A DNA stretch of 47,074 nt from Clostridia bacterium (GCA_029006755.1 JAQXGO010000028.1:1-47074); one strand, 5' to 3'. Positions 16,586 to 28,690 are shown, counted from the stretch's first letter. Numbers and translations are program-made. Notes: generated by a model from the letters alone, not told the origin.

Positions 16586-17896
16586 ATGAACGGAGAAGTT
16601 CTTAATATATGGCAAAGCGCCCTTCCTCTCATTGAAGACGAAGTAAATCGAATCGGATATGCCACTTGGATTCTTTCGATTTCCCCTTCGCATTTGGAAA
16701 ACGGCTTCTTTCATGTCACAGTACCAAATGAAATTACCAAAAAAATGGTGGAACAGCGCTATAAAGAACTCATACAAAATGCAATTTTAGAGGTGACTGC
16801 ACAACGTGTTTCCCTGATTGTCCATATAGGCGATGAAAAACCAATACAAAAAGAAAAGAAAACGCCTCGCGCAAATTTAGGTACGCCTCTAAATCCAAAA
16901 TATACATTTGACACTTTTGTTGTCGGTAATTCCAACCGATTTGCACATGCCGCTTCCTTAGCTGTTGCAGAAGAACCCGCACTTACATATAATCCTCTTT
17001 TTCTCTATGGCGGTGTTGGACTCGGCAAAACCCATTTACTCCATGCTATCGGCAACTATATTTTAGAGAATCATCCCGATAAAAAGGTGATGTATACCTC
17101 TGCGGAAATATTTACAAATGAACTGATTAACTCCATAAAAGACTCAAAAAATGAGGCATTTCGAGAAAAATATAGAAATATTGATGTTCTGATGATAGAC
17201 GATATTCAATTTATTGCGGGCAAAAAAGTAACGGAAGAAGAATTCTTTCATACTTTTAACACCCTATATGATGCAAATAAACAAATCATTATCACAAGTG
17301 ACCGCCCACCAAAAGAGATTAAAACATTGGAAGATCGGCTTCGTTCCCGGTTTGAATGGGGACTCATCGGTGATCTATACTCGCCGGACTATGAAACACG
17401 TGTCGCCATTTTGCGGAAGAAGGCGCAAACAGAAAATATCACAATTCCGGATCATATTATTGAGATGATTGCAGAAAAAATTACCTCTAATATTCGTGAA
17501 CTGGAAGGCGTTTTTAACCGTGTTGTCGCATACGGCGGCCTTATCAATACGGAAATTACGCCGGAAGTTGCCTTAGATGCCATGAAAAATTACGATTCCG
17601 GATCCTCTCCCATTATAAATGAAGATACGATTGTCAATGCCTGCGCAAAATACTATGGGATGGCTGCATCCGATATTCTCGGAGATCGGCGGACAAAGGA
17701 TGTTTCCCGCGCCCGGCAGGTGTGCATGTACCTTCTGCGCGAAATTTTAGGCCTGTCGCACCTTAAAATCGGTAAATTTTTAGACAAGCATCACACCACA
17801 ATCATGTACGGGATTCGTGAGGTGGAGGATTCCATCAAAAAGGATGCGGATTATGCACAGGAAATTTCCACGATAAAGAAAGATATTACCGGTTAG
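16586..17896 (+). CDS. dnaA: Chromosomal replication initiator protein DnaA
   Basis: DnaA binds DnaA boxes and opens the origin. The 436-residue protein has the usual domains. Domain I covers about 1-75 (IWQSALPLIEDEVNRIGYATWI). The linker (domain II) is short, at about 85-105. The AAA+ domain has Walker A GGVGLGKTH and Walker B MIDDIQF. The C-terminal DNA-binding domain contains the signature KFLDKHHTTIMYGI. The short domain II makes it slightly smaller than Bacillus DnaA. The start has ggaaaggaa upstream. It is flanked on both sides by origin sequences and lies upstream of dnaN. Confidence 0.98.
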   Translation: MNGEVLNIWQSALPLIEDEVNRIGYATWILSISPSHLENGFFHVTVPNEITKKMVEQRYKELIQNAILEVTAQRVSLIVHIGDEKPIQKEKKTPRANLGTPLNPKYTFDTFVVGNSNRFAHAASLAVAEEPALTYNPLFLYGGVGLGKTHLLHAIGNYILENHPDKKVMYTSAEIFTNELINSIKDSKNEAFREKYRNIDVLMIDDIQFIAGKKVTEEEFFHTFNTLYDANKQIIITSDRPPKEIKTLEDRLRSRFEWGLIGDLYSPDYETRVAILRKKAQTENITIPDHIIEMIAEKITSNIRELEGVFNRVVAYGGLINTEITPEVALDAMKNYDSGSSPIINEDTIVNACAKYYGMAASDILGDRRTKDVSRARQVCMYLLREILGLSHLKIGKFLDKHHTTIMYGIREVEDSIKKDADYAQEISTIKKDITG

Positions 17897-18000
17897 TTTT
17901 CCACAGAAAAAAACCCAGTTTTTCAATATTTTTCTGAGTTATACAGTGTTTCCACAGGTTCTACTACCATTACTAATTTATTTTATATATAGAATTACTC
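17897..18000 (+). other. oriC: oriC part 2: DnaA boxes, DnaA-trios and AT-rich unwinding element
   Basis: Between dnaA and dnaN lie TTTTCCACA (17897-17905), TTATACAGT (17939-17947) and GTTTCCACA (17948-17956). After a short GG spacer come the trinucleotides CTA-CTA-CCA-TTA-CTA (17961-17975) and a pure A/T run (17976-17990). This order, a DnaA box then a GC step then DnaA-trios then AT-rich DNA, matches the basal unwinding system described at Bacillus oriC. Opening is therefore predicted here, on the dnaN side. Confidence 0.85.
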
Positions 18001-18021
18001 CAAAGCGAAAGGATGAGCGAC

Positions 18022-19134
18022 ATGATTTTCTCCTGCGAAAAGCAAATTCTTGCCGAAGCAGTATCCACTGTTATGAAAGCAGCCGTAAATAAAAGCACAT
18101 TGCCCGTTTTAGAAGGGCTCCTGATTCGTTCTGATGAAGATACAATTATTATAACGGCCAATAACCTTGAACTCGGTATTGAATGCAGAATCCCGGCACA
18201 CATCCGGGAGGACGGTGTATTTGTAACCGGTGATGCGAAGGTTTTCTTCGAAATCATTCGGAAATTACCGTCCGGTATGATTGATATTACGGTTCAAGAA
18301 AATTTTTCCGTTACCATTCAAAATGGAAAAAGTATCTATAGCATTTTAGGCGTAGCACCGGAGGAATTTCCGGAGTTACCGCGTGTTTTAGAGAATGTGG
18401 TGCTAACAATCGACGCCATTACGCTGAAAAAAATGATTCAGCAAACAGTATACGCAGCAGCACAAAAGAACGAAAAACCGATTTTGACCGGTGTCCTCTT
18501 TGAAATTGAAGACGAATACCTCTATATGGTAGCGCTCGATGGTTTTCGCATGTCAATTCGGAAAGAAGCCATTCCGGGCCAGGATGAGGACTTTATTTTC
18601 ATTGTTCCGGCTAAGACGCTATCAGAGCTTTCCCGGATTTTGCCGGACGAAGAAGAACAAATCACTGTCCGCCTGACAGATAAACACGTTTTCTTTGAAT
18701 TCGGCAGTATAAAAGTGGTTTCCCGCTTGATAAGTGGGGAATACTTCCAATATAAACAGATTATTCCAAAGGATTTTCGCATAAAACTACAGCTTCCCGT
18801 GGCAGATATTCTGTCCTGCGTAGAAAGAGCAGACCCGATTGTCGCACTCGATGTCTATAAAAATCCTGTGATTATGACCATTCAAAATGATACTTTAGCG
18901 ATTGATTGTGTTACCGCTGTGGGAAAGGCGCATGACGTAATAGAAATTCCGAACTGCAACAGCGAAATCCGCATTGGATTTAACCAGCGGTATTTGCATG
19001 ACGCACTTTCTGCCTGTGAAGGGGAAGAGATTATCATGGAGTTTAATGGAAATAAAAACCCATGTATTATAAGACCGGCTGCAGGAGATGCCTATCTCTT
19101 TATGGTACTGCCGGTTCGCATTAGCGAGGAATAG
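18022..19134 (+). CDS. dnaN: DNA polymerase III sliding clamp (beta subunit)
   Basis: The 370-residue ring-forming clamp has the usual three repeated domains. It begins MIFSCEKQILAEAVSTVMKAAVN and ends with YLFMVLPVRI, the conserved C-terminal MPMR-like end that borders the peptide-binding pocket. I start at 18022, where the gaaagg site is 9 nt away. The ATG at 18013 is only 2-3 nt from that site, too close. It follows the origin unwinding region and leads the dnaN-yaaA-recF-remB-gyrB-gyrA series. Confidence 0.97.
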   Translation: MIFSCEKQILAEAVSTVMKAAVNKSTLPVLEGLLIRSDEDTIIITANNLELGIECRIPAHIREDGVFVTGDAKVFFEIIRKLPSGMIDITVQENFSVTIQNGKSIYSILGVAPEEFPELPRVLENVVLTIDAITLKKMIQQTVYAAAQKNEKPILTGVLFEIEDEYLYMVALDGFRMSIRKEAIPGQDEDFIFIVPAKTLSELSRILPDEEEQITVRLTDKHVFFEFGSIKVVSRLISGEYFQYKQIIPKDFRIKLQLPVADILSCVERADPIVALDVYKNPVIMTIQNDTLAIDCVTAVGKAHDVIEIPNCNSEIRIGFNQRYLHDALSACEGEEIIMEFNGNKNPCIIRPAAGDAYLFMVLPVRISEE

Positions 19135-19170
19135 GAAAAAGGGTTTAGAAAGGGGAATCGGAGCGAAATC

Positions 19171-19380
19171 ATGGAAAATGTAGTTGTGTTAAAAGGTGAT
19201 TTTATTAAGCTCTACCAGGCACTAAAACATGTCATGGGTATTTCCGGCGGTGAAGCGAAAGAAATTATATCTTTTGAAGATGTTTATGTAAACGGCACAC
19301 TGGAAAAGCAACGTGGAAAAAAGCTTCGTTCCGGTGACCATGTGCTTTATAAAGATATAGAAATTAAAATTCAATTATAA
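19171..19380 (+). CDS. yaaA: S4-domain RNA-binding protein YaaA
   Basis: The 69-residue protein is a lone S4 RNA-binding domain (FIKLYQALKHVMGISGGEAKEII...VYVNGTLEKQRGKKLRSGDHV). It is the small gene conserved between dnaN and recF across Firmicutes (yaaA in Bacillus, linked to ribosome assembly). An agaaagggg stretch lies upstream, and recF starts 10 nt after its stop. Confidence 0.92.
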   Translation: MENVVVLKGDFIKLYQALKHVMGISGGEAKEIISFEDVYVNGTLEKQRGKKLRSGDHVLYKDIEIKIQL

Positions 19381-19390
19381 AGGAAATACC

Positions 19391-20473
19391 ATGATCATTA
19401 AGGAACTGAAGCTGCAAAATTTCAGAAACTATTCGTCTGCGGTATTTCGGCCAAACAAAGGTATTTCGATGCTGTACGGTGCAAATGCGCAAGGCAAGAC
19501 CAATCTTTTGGAAGCCATATATCTTTTTACGGCAGCGAAAAGCTTTCGGACACCGCGGGATGCGGAAATGATTCAGTTTGATAAAGAAGCTGCAATTATA
19601 AAAGGAGAATTTGAAGCATTTGGGCGGTCGGTTACCGCGGAAATTCGGTTATTTACAGGCAAACGGAAATTGCTTTTGTATGGCGGTGCTCCTCTTTTGA
19701 AAACGAGTGAGCTTTTGGGCAAGTTCCCGGCAGTTGTGTTTAGTCCGGATGAATTACGCCTCATAGGCGATGCACCCGAAGCAAGGCGACGGTTTATGGA
19801 TAGTGCCATTAGTGCAAAAAAGCCGATGTATTATAATGCCTTGTATCAATATATCAGAGCGAGAAAGCAGAAAAATGCACTTTTGAAAAAAGAGGCACAG
19901 CCGGAGAGTTTGTCCGTATGGAACGAACAAATGGCGACAGAAGGCGCACTACTGATTCAGTATCGGCAGAACTTTTTTACAGCGCTTTCTCCGGTTGCAA
20001 CGGAAATTCATCGCAGTATCGCACCCGAAGAAACCCTTGAAATTCGCTATGTTCCGGCTGTACAGCCGGGGGAAGATACAGAGAAAACAAAAGAAAAGCT
20101 TTTTGAACTTTTAGAAAGAAAAAGGGAAGCAGAACTGTATGCCGGCTTATCCTTAGTGGGGCCGCATCGGGACGATATGCAGTTTTATATCAACGGCAAG
20201 CCTGCCCGGGAATATGCCTCGCAGGGACAGCAGCGCACGGCAACAATTGCTTTAAAAGCGGCGCAAGCTGCACTTTTGGAAAAAGAGGTCAATGAACCTC
20301 CGCTTCTTTTATTAGATGACGTGATGGGAGAGTTAGATCCAAATCGCCGCGCCTTTTTGGCAGAAACGATGGCCGGCAGGCAAACGATTGTAACCGGTAC
20401 CGAAAAGGAAATCATACCCGGTCTTTCCCAATATTTTCAAATAGAAAAGGGTGCAATATGTACATTCAATTAG
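19391..20473 (+). CDS. recF: DNA replication and repair protein RecF
   Basis: The 360-residue ABC-type ATPase helps load RecA at gaps. The N-terminus KELKLQNFRNYSS and Walker A GANAQGKTNLLEA (about 31-43) are typical. The ABC signature region appears as EYASQGQQRTATIALK and Walker B as LLLLDDVMGELD. Length is normal. Its last 16 bp overlap the next gene. Confidence 0.96.
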   Translation: MIIKELKLQNFRNYSSAVFRPNKGISMLYGANAQGKTNLLEAIYLFTAAKSFRTPRDAEMIQFDKEAAIIKGEFEAFGRSVTAEIRLFTGKRKLLLYGGAPLLKTSELLGKFPAVVFSPDELRLIGDAPEARRRFMDSAISAKKPMYYNALYQYIRARKQKNALLKKEAQPESLSVWNEQMATEGALLIQYRQNFFTALSPVATEIHRSIAPEETLEIRYVPAVQPGEDTEKTKEKLFELLERKREAELYAGLSLVGPHRDDMQFYINGKPAREYASQGQQRTATIALKAAQAALLEKEVNEPPLLLLDDVMGELDPNRRAFLAETMAGRQTIVTGTEKEIIPGLSQYFQIEKGAICTFN

Positions 20474-20712
20474 GAAATGAAAAGGCCATTGCCATCCAAG
20501 ATATTATTGCGATTACGGATCTTGAAAATACAGTCAATTCCGCTGTTTCCATGGAATATTTCCGGCGGCTTGAAAAAGAAAAAAAGATTGTGGATGTTGC
20601 AAAGGATTTGCCAAAATCTATGATTATTACAGAAAATAAAGTCTATATTTCCTCGATTACTGCGCAAACGCTGCAACGGCGGTTCAATGAAATGACAACG
20701 CGGAGAAAATAG
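20458..20712 (+). CDS. remB: RemB/YaaB-like DUF370 protein
   Basis: The 84-residue protein matches the DUF370 family located between recF and gyrB in Bacillus (yaaB/remB), related to the biofilm-matrix regulator RemA. Visible features are the N-terminal MYIQLGNEKAIAIQDIIAITDLEN and the later VYISSITAQTLQRRF. Its start lies inside the end of recF (16-bp overlap), suggesting coupled translation. DNA binding is known for RemA; for RemB-like proteins it is less certain. Confidence 0.85.
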   Translation: MYIQLGNEKAIAIQDIIAITDLENTVNSAVSMEYFRRLEKEKKIVDVAKDLPKSMIITENKVYISSITAQTLQRRFNEMTTRRK

Positions 20713-20742
20713 ATTCGTCTTGACAAAAATTGGAGTAGATAA

Positions 20743-22656
<1,914 letters not shown>

Positions 22657-22669
22657 GGGGTGAGGACAG

Positions 22670-25120
22670 ATGTTTAACATAGAGAATCAAAAAATTATTC
22701 CCGTAGAAATCAGTAAGGAAATGAAAAAATCCTATATTGACTACTCCATGAGTGTTATCGTAGGCCGTGCATTGCCGGACGTTCGCGATGGCTTAAAGCC
22801 GGTACACCGCCGTATTCTATATACTATGAACGAGGATGGGGTTACAGCAGAAAAAGCCTATAAAAAGTGCGCGACAACGGTCGGTAGCGTGCTTGGTAGA
22901 TATCATCCGCACGGCGATGCATCCGTATATGATGCATTGGTCAGATTGGCGCAGGATTTTTCTCTTCGTTACCCCTTGGTAGACGGACATGGAAACTTCG
23001 GTTCTGTGGACGGTGATCCCCCGGCTGCCTATCGTTATACGGAAGCCAGAATGGCAAAGCTTTCTGCCGAAATGGTTGCAGATATTGAAAAAGAAACCGT
23101 AGATTTTATTCCAAACTTTGATGAAAGCCGTAAAGAACCGGTTGTTTTACCCTCTCGTTTTCCTTGCCTTCTGGTCAACGGGTCTTCCGGTATCGCCGTA
23201 GGTATGGCAACGGATATTCCGCCGCATAACCTTTGCGAGGTCATTGATGCCATTCATGCACTGATTGATGATCCGGAGCTTTCCATTGAAGATTTAATGA
23301 CCTACATTAAGGGGCCGGACTTTCCGACTGCAGGCCTGATTTTAGGCAGAAGCGGAATCCGCAGCATGTATCATACCGGCCGCGGCCATATCATCATGCG
23401 TGCCCGTGCCGAAGTGGAAGAACTCGCAAACGGCAAACAAAGAATTATTGTAACCGAAATTCCGTATCGTGTGAATAAAGCAAGGCTGATTGCAAAAATT
23501 GCCGATCTTGTCAAGGAAAAGAGAATTGAAGGCATTGCGGATTTGCGGGATGAGTCCGACCGCGAAGGGATGCGCATTGTGATTGAAATCAAGCGGGATG
23601 CGAACGGCAACGTTGTTTTAAATCAGCTTTATAAAAATACCCAGATGCAGGATACTTTTGGCGCAATCATGCTCGCGATTGTAGAAGGTACGCCGAAAAT
23701 CCTGAACCTGAAAGAGATTTTACAGCATTACATTTCCTTCCAAGAGGAGGTTATCCGACGCCGTACGATTTTCGATAAGAAAAAAGCGGAGGCAAGAGCA
23801 CATATTTTAGAGGGCCTTCGCATAGCACTGGATCATATAGACGAAATTATCCGTATTATTCGTTCCAGCTATAATGATGCAAAAGCAAAGCTGATGGAAG
23901 CCTTTGGACTTACCGAAATACAGGCACAGGCGATTTTGGATATGCGCCTTGCCAGACTGCAGGGCCTGGAACGCGAAAAGATTGATAATGAGTATCGCGA
24001 ATTGATGGAAAAAATCGCTTACTTTACTAAAGTTTTAGAAAGCGAAGAAATGGTGCTGGGCATTGTTAAGGATGAGCTGGGCGTTATCAAAAACAAGTAT
24101 GGAGATGAAAGACGGACAGAAATTACCTCGAATGTGGACGATATTGATGATGAGGACATGATCGAGGAAGAAGAATGCGTCTTTACCCTAACGCATTTCG
24201 GATATGTAAAACGTCTGCCTGCCAGTGCCTATCGCAGCCAAAGACGCGGTGGCCGCGGCATTTCCGCACTGAAAACAAGGGAGGAGGATTTTGTTGAACA
24301 AATCTTCACAGCCTCCACCCATGCGCATATTATGTTCTTTACAAGCCGCGGACGCGTATATACTATAAAGGGGTATCGGATTCCGGAAGCCGGCAGACAG
24401 GCAAAGGGTACAGCCATTGTCAACCTGTTGCCGATTCAGAATGATGAACGCATCACCGCCGTTTTAGGGGTAAGAAGCTTTGAAGAGGATACGGCCCTGA
24501 TTATGGCAACGCGCTTCGGCATCATTAAAAAGACGATGGTCAGCGAGTTTAATACTTCACGCCGCGGCGGCCTCAATGCAATCGGCCTTAGCGAGGAGGA
24601 TGAACTCATTCGCGTTGCAATTGTCCGCGGGGACGATAACGTAGTGATCGGCACGCATGACGGCATGGCAATCCGCTTTAGAGAATCCGATGTCCGTCCT
24701 ATGGGCAGAAATGCGCACGGTGTACGTGCCATTCGCCTTCGCAAGGGCGATTATGTCATCGGTATGACGACCGTACCGGACGATGCAGAGCTATTGACTG
24801 TTACAGAAAACGGCTGCGGCAAGCGGACAACACTGGATGCCTATAAAACCCAGACCCGTGGTGGTATTGGTATTCGCAACTACAAGATTACGGAAAATAC
24901 CGGCAATGTAGTCGGCATTATGACTGTAACCGATAATGATGATATTATGTTGATTACCTCTGAAGGCATTATTATCCGTCTTCCTGCCGCCGGCATCAGC
25001 AGTATCGGCAGAAATACGCAAGGGGTGCGCCTGATGCGCCTGGACGAAGGCGTGCAGGTGGTTTCCATTGCAAGCACCGAGCATGAGGACGAAGAAGAAA
25101 CGGAAGAAGAAACTGAATAA
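22670..25120 (+). CDS. gyrA: DNA gyrase subunit A
   Basis: This is the DNA-cleaving subunit, 816 residues. The catalytic tyrosine is Y123 ([10 protein letters not shown]). The quinolone-resistance region reads [14 protein letters not shown], with Ala84 at the position of E. coli Ser83 and Asp88 at Asp87. The GyrA-box QRRGGRG in the C-terminal beta-pinwheel confirms gyrase rather than topoisomerase IV. The tail is acidic ([12 protein letters not shown]). The start follows an aaggggtgagg site. Confidence 0.98.
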   Translation: MFNIENQKIIPVEISKEMKKSYIDYSMSVIVGRALPDVRDGLKPVHRRILYTMNEDGVTAEKAYKKCATTVGSVLGRYHPHGDASVYDALVRLAQDFSLRYPLVDGHGNFGSVDGDPPAAYRYTEARMAKLSAEMVADIEKETVDFIPNFDESRKEPVVLPSRFPCLLVNGSSGIAVGMATDIPPHNLCEVIDAIHALIDDPELSIEDLMTYIKGPDFPTAGLILGRSGIRSMYHTGRGHIIMRARAEVEELANGKQRIIVTEIPYRVNKARLIAKIADLVKEKRIEGIADLRDESDREGMRIVIEIKRDANGNVVLNQLYKNTQMQDTFGAIMLAIVEGTPKILNLKEILQHYISFQEEVIRRRTIFDKKKAEARAHILEGLRIALDHIDEIIRIIRSSYNDAKAKLMEAFGLTEIQAQAILDMRLARLQGLEREKIDNEYRELMEKIAYFTKVLESEEMVLGIVKDELGVIKNKYGDERRTEITSNVDDIDDEDMIEEEECVFTLTHFGYVKRLPASAYRSQRRGGRGISALKTREEDFVEQIFTASTHAHIMFFTSRGRVYTIKGYRIPEAGRQAKGTAIVNLLPIQNDERITAVLGVRSFEEDTALIMATRFGIIKKTMVSEFNTSRRGGLNAIGLSEEDELIRVAIVRGDDNVVIGTHDGMAIRFRESDVRPMGRNAHGVRAIRLRKGDYVIGMTTVPDDAELLTVTENGCGKRTTLDAYKTQTRGGIGIRNYKITENTGNVVGIMTVTDNDDIMLITSEGIIIRLPAAGISSIGRNTQGVRLMRLDEGVQVVSIASTEHEDEEETEEETE

Positions 25121-25138
25121 AAGCCGTGGAGGACGAGT

Positions 25139-26152
25139 ATGTTGAAACAGAGCTATACACCGCATATTGTAGCCATAGGGGGCGGCACAGGCCTTTCCAC
25201 TATGCTGCGCGGATTAAAGCGACATACCGAAAATTTAACCGCCATTGTGACCATGGCGGATGACGGCGGCGGCAGCGGCAAGCTTCGTGAGGATTTAGGC
25301 ATGCTGCCGCCGGGTGACCTTCGCAATTGCCTTGTGGCATTGGCGGAGGCAGAGCCGAGTATGGAAACCCTTTTTAAATATCGATTTGAGAGTGGCAGCC
25401 TTCGTGGGCAAAGCATAGGAAACCTTATTATTGCGGCCATGAATGGGATTTATGGCAGCTTTGAGGAGGCGATTCGTCATGCCGGCGAGGTTTTGGCGAT
25501 TACCGGGCGCGTTTTGCCGGTCACTACGCAGGATATACGGATGTATGCCTGCTTTTCCGATGGTGCGCAAGTACTTGGAGAATCCCGTATCGGCAGTGCC
25601 AAAAAGCAGCATAATTGCCGGATTGAACGCGTCAGCCTTGTTCCGGAACGCGTTTTGCCGACCGAATCGGTGCTGGAAAGCATTGAACGGGCAGAGGCCA
25701 TTATCCTGGGCCCGGGCAGCCTGTATACAAGTATTATTCCAAACCTATTGGTTGAGGGCGTTGCCGATGCTGTCCGGCAAAGTCGGGCAGCGAAAATTTA
25801 CGTGTGCAATGTGATGGGACAGCCGGGTGAAACGGAGGACTACAGTGCCTTTGACCATGTGGAGGCACTCATAAAACATGCCGGAGAAGGCATTATCGAC
25901 TATTGCCTTGTCAATACCGGCACGATAGAGGAAGCGGTTTTGGAGCGTTACTTAAAAGACGGCGTGGGCCCGGTTTTCGTCGATAGGGAACGCTTTGAAA
26001 AGGCAGGCATTCGCCTGATTTGTGCGGATCTTACAAACCGGGAAGGCAATTTAGCGCGGCATGATGCCGGTCGGCTTGCCGAAGCAATTATGGAATTTTT
26101 ACGCAATAAATATACAGCTGTGTTAGAAACAACCGGAAATAAAAGGCGGTGA
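25139..26152 (+). CDS. yvcK: YvcK/MgfK-family gluconeogenesis factor
   Basis: The 337-residue protein begins with IVAIGGGTGLSTMLRGLKR and MADDGGGSGKLREDLGMLPPGD, the nucleotide-sugar-binding signature of the YvcK/CofD-like fold. YvcK is needed for growth on gluconeogenic carbon sources and for correct peptidoglycan synthesis in Bacillus, and binds UDP-GlcNAc. It stands before whiA, as in many Firmicutes, but rapZ, which usually precedes it, is missing; gyrA is 18 nt upstream instead. Confidence 0.93.
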   Translation: MLKQSYTPHIVAIGGGTGLSTMLRGLKRHTENLTAIVTMADDGGGSGKLREDLGMLPPGDLRNCLVALAEAEPSMETLFKYRFESGSLRGQSIGNLIIAAMNGIYGSFEEAIRHAGEVLAITGRVLPVTTQDIRMYACFSDGAQVLGESRIGSAKKQHNCRIERVSLVPERVLPTESVLESIERAEAIILGPGSLYTSIIPNLLVEGVADAVRQSRAAKIYVCNVMGQPGETEDYSAFDHVEALIKHAGEGIIDYCLVNTGTIEEAVLERYLKDGVGPVFVDRERFEKAGIRLICADLTNREGNLARHDAGRLAEAIMEFLRNKYTAVLETTGNKRR

Positions 26153-26156
26153 AAGG

Positions 26157-27077
26157 ATGTCCTTTGCCACAGGCATTAAAAGTGAACTTCTCAGAATAGA
26201 AAATAAAAAAAGCTGTTGTGCCCGGGCAGAACTTTGCGGCATTTTATGTTACAGCGGTTTTGTGACCGAATCGCCTGCAAGGAAGAGCCTTAAAATTGCA
26301 ACAGAAAATGCCGCCTCGGCCAGGCGGTTTTTTTCCCTTTTAAAAAGCTGCTTCGGCATTGCCGGAACACTCTTTACAAACCATAGCCGCGGTGGCGGCA
26401 ATGCGTATGGTATCTTAGTGGATTCGGGCGCGCATATAGATACGATTTTGGAAGGACTGTCGCTCGGCAGTGCCGCGGAGGGGATCCACTATCGGATTCC
26501 TGCCAATATCTTTGAAAAGACCTGCTGTGCCCGTGCGTTTTTGCGCGGCGCATTCTTGGGCGGCGGCTCCATTACCAACCCGGAAAAAGAGTATCATTTG
26601 GAATTCTCTTCCACGAAGGAGGCCCTGGCGGCCGATATGGTGAAGCTATTTGCCATCTTCGACCTTGCTGCGCGCGTTGTACAGCGCAAAACAAGCTTTG
26701 TCACGTACTTTAAAAGCAGTAGTGAAATCGGGGACGTGCTGAACATTATCGGCGCGAGAACGTCTTATATGGATCTGATGAACGTTTGTATTATGAAGGA
26801 AACCCGCAATAATGTAAACCGCAAGGTAAATTGCGAAACGGCGAATATGGATAAAACGATTAATGCGGCCATGGAGCAAATACGTGCCATTCACAGGCTG
26901 CAAAAATCGGGGCGATTTGAAAGCCTGCCGCTACACCTGCAGGAAACGGGGCTTGCACGGCTTTCCGCGCCGGAGGCTTCCATGACAGAGCTTGGGCAGA
27001 TGATGAAGGTCAGCAAAAGCGGCATCAATCATCGGATGCGGCGGCTGATGCAGATGGCAGAAGATAGGAAGGGATGA
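26157..27077 (+). CDS. whiA: Sporulation/cell-division regulator WhiA
   Basis: The 306-residue WhiA has an N-terminal LAGLIDADG homing-endonuclease-like domain (FLRGAFLGGGSITNPEKEYHLE, about 122-143) without expected catalytic activity. A C-terminal helix-turn-helix domain follows (MTELGQMMKVSKSGINHRMRRL). WhiA is a conserved DNA-binding protein linked to division and chromosome segregation. It starts 4 nt after yvcK (gaaagg site), so the pair is an operon. Confidence 0.95.
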   Translation: MSFATGIKSELLRIENKKSCCARAELCGILCYSGFVTESPARKSLKIATENAASARRFFSLLKSCFGIAGTLFTNHSRGGGNAYGILVDSGAHIDTILEGLSLGSAAEGIHYRIPANIFEKTCCARAFLRGAFLGGGSITNPEKEYHLEFSSTKEALAADMVKLFAIFDLAARVVQRKTSFVTYFKSSSEIGDVLNIIGARTSYMDLMNVCIMKETRNNVNRKVNCETANMDKTINAAMEQIRAIHRLQKSGRFESLPLHLQETGLARLSAPEASMTELGQMMKVSKSGINHRMRRLMQMAEDRKG

Positions 27078-27083
27078 AAGAAT

Positions 27084-28637
27084 ATGAAAAACCGCATGCC
27101 TTTACAAGTGATTAGTATTTTGCTTATTCTGATTTTGGCGGGCTGTGCGCCTACCCCTGAAAAAAGCGGTTCCATGCCGGAATCCCAGCAGTTAGGGGAT
27201 ATAACGCTTGCCATGCATACGCCTACAACCTTGCATCCGTTAAAGACAAAGCTTGCCTCCAATGTCTTGGTGTTTGACCTTCTGTATGACAGCCTGGTGT
27301 ATGTGGATCAGGCACTTCGGCCCGTGCCGTATCTTTTGGAAAGCTGCACCATATCGCCGGACGGTATGACGATTGACTGCAAACTGCACGATCAAGTGCA
27401 GTGGCATGACGGCGCGGCGTTTACGGCAACCGATGTGGCGCATACGGTGAATACCATTCGGGAAATCGGCCCGGAGGGCATTTATTATGACCGCCTTACG
27501 TATATTGCCGGTGTGGATGTGAAGGACATGCTCCACTTTGCCATTCGGCTGACGAAACCGCATGTTACAGTCCTAAACCTTTTGGATTTCCCGATTATTC
27601 CCTGCCATCGCAACGATTTGGACACCACGATGGTGGGCACAGGACAGTACAAACTCGAAAGCTTTACCCAGCAAAAAGGGATAATGTTTGTGCGAAATGA
27701 GGACTGGAAGCTTTCCGCACCGCCGGTAAGCGAGCATATTTACGTTTCTTTTATGGGCGAAACGGCGGATGAGGCGAATATGGTGCGCATCGGCGAGGTA
27801 ACAGCAGTTACGGCCTCCCTGAAAAGCATCGGCGGATTAGGGATCGGCGAAAATATGAAGATTACAAAATATCCCACGCTGGAGTATGAATACATTGGAT
27901 TCAATATGTCCAATCCCCTTCTGGCTTCCTATCGGGTGCGCTATGCGGTTTCCTATGCCCTGCGGCGCGAAAAGCTGATAGAAGCCGGTTTTCTCGGCTA
28001 TGGTACGCCGGTCTGCGTGCCCGTGCCGCCTTCCTCCTATTTGTATATCGGGGACGAGGATAAGAAACAATATGACGGGGAAAAGGTAAAATCCCTTCTT
28101 TATGAGGAGGGATTCGGTGATACGAATGGCATCATGACGCGCATGGGAGAAAACGGCAGTGCGCAGGAATTGCGCCTGACGCTTCTTGTAAATGAAGAAA
28201 ACGAATATCGGCAAAAGTATGCGGCGCTTGCGGCCGAACAGCTTTCTGCCGTTGGGATGATGGTGACGGTAGTCACGGTGCCATGGGAAGAGTATTTGCG
28301 CCGCTTAAGTGCGGGGGAATATGACATGTACGCCGGCGGATGCCGTCTGTCCCAGGATCTTTGCTACGATTTTCTGTGGGGAGAGGAGGCAACTGTTTTA
28401 AGCGGCTATGTGTCCGAGGAAATGACGGCGGCCATGCAGGCGCTCGGTACGCCGCGCACAGATGAAGGCATTTTAAATGCTTATATCAATTTTGAAAATG
28501 TATTTTTACGCGATTTGCCTATTGTCGGCATCTGCTTTTTAGACGGTGCCTTTGTGCATACCGCACGCCTGACCGGCGTGGAAAACCTATCGGTTTCCAA
28601 GATATACCGGAACATCGGCCAATGGAGTACGAAATGA
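27084..28637 (+). CDS. ABC transporter substrate-binding lipoprotein, OppA/DppA (family 5)
   Basis: The 517-residue protein has a lipoprotein signal peptide with lipobox LAGC (about residues 18-21) and the family 5 fold: the domain near PYLLESCTISPDGMTIDCKLHDQVQWHDGAAFTATDV is the classic solute-binding segment. It would bind peptides or other oligomeric ligands on the outer face of the membrane. No permease or ATPase genes lie beside it, so it is an orphan here. It begins 6 nt after whiA and is probably read through from that operon. The ligand is unknown. Confidence 0.88.
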   Translation: MKNRMPLQVISILLILILAGCAPTPEKSGSMPESQQLGDITLAMHTPTTLHPLKTKLASNVLVFDLLYDSLVYVDQALRPVPYLLESCTISPDGMTIDCKLHDQVQWHDGAAFTATDVAHTVNTIREIGPEGIYYDRLTYIAGVDVKDMLHFAIRLTKPHVTVLNLLDFPIIPCHRNDLDTTMVGTGQYKLESFTQQKGIMFVRNEDWKLSAPPVSEHIYVSFMGETADEANMVRIGEVTAVTASLKSIGGLGIGENMKITKYPTLEYEYIGFNMSNPLLASYRVRYAVSYALRREKLIEAGFLGYGTPVCVPVPPSSYLYIGDEDKKQYDGEKVKSLLYEEGFGDTNGIMTRMGENGSAQELRLTLLVNEENEYRQKYAALAAEQLSAVGMMVTVVTVPWEEYLRRLSAGEYDMYAGGCRLSQDLCYDFLWGEEATVLSGYVSEEMTAAMQALGTPRTDEGILNAYINFENVFLRDLPIVGICFLDGAFVHTARLTGVENLSVSKIYRNIGQWSTK

Positions 28638-28661
28638 TGGGTTAGCTGCCCCAAATTTCCA

Positions 28662-28690
28662 TTGCAATCGCCATAGGAAAGTGATAGAAT
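28662..28690 (+). promoter_or_regulatory. Promoter of the CAP-domain gene
   Basis: TTGCAA (28662-28667), a 17-nt spacer and TAGAAT (28685-28690) preceded by TGA lie about 32 nt before the start codon. A near-perfect aaaggaggt ribosome-binding site follows at 28706-28714. Confidence 0.65.
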
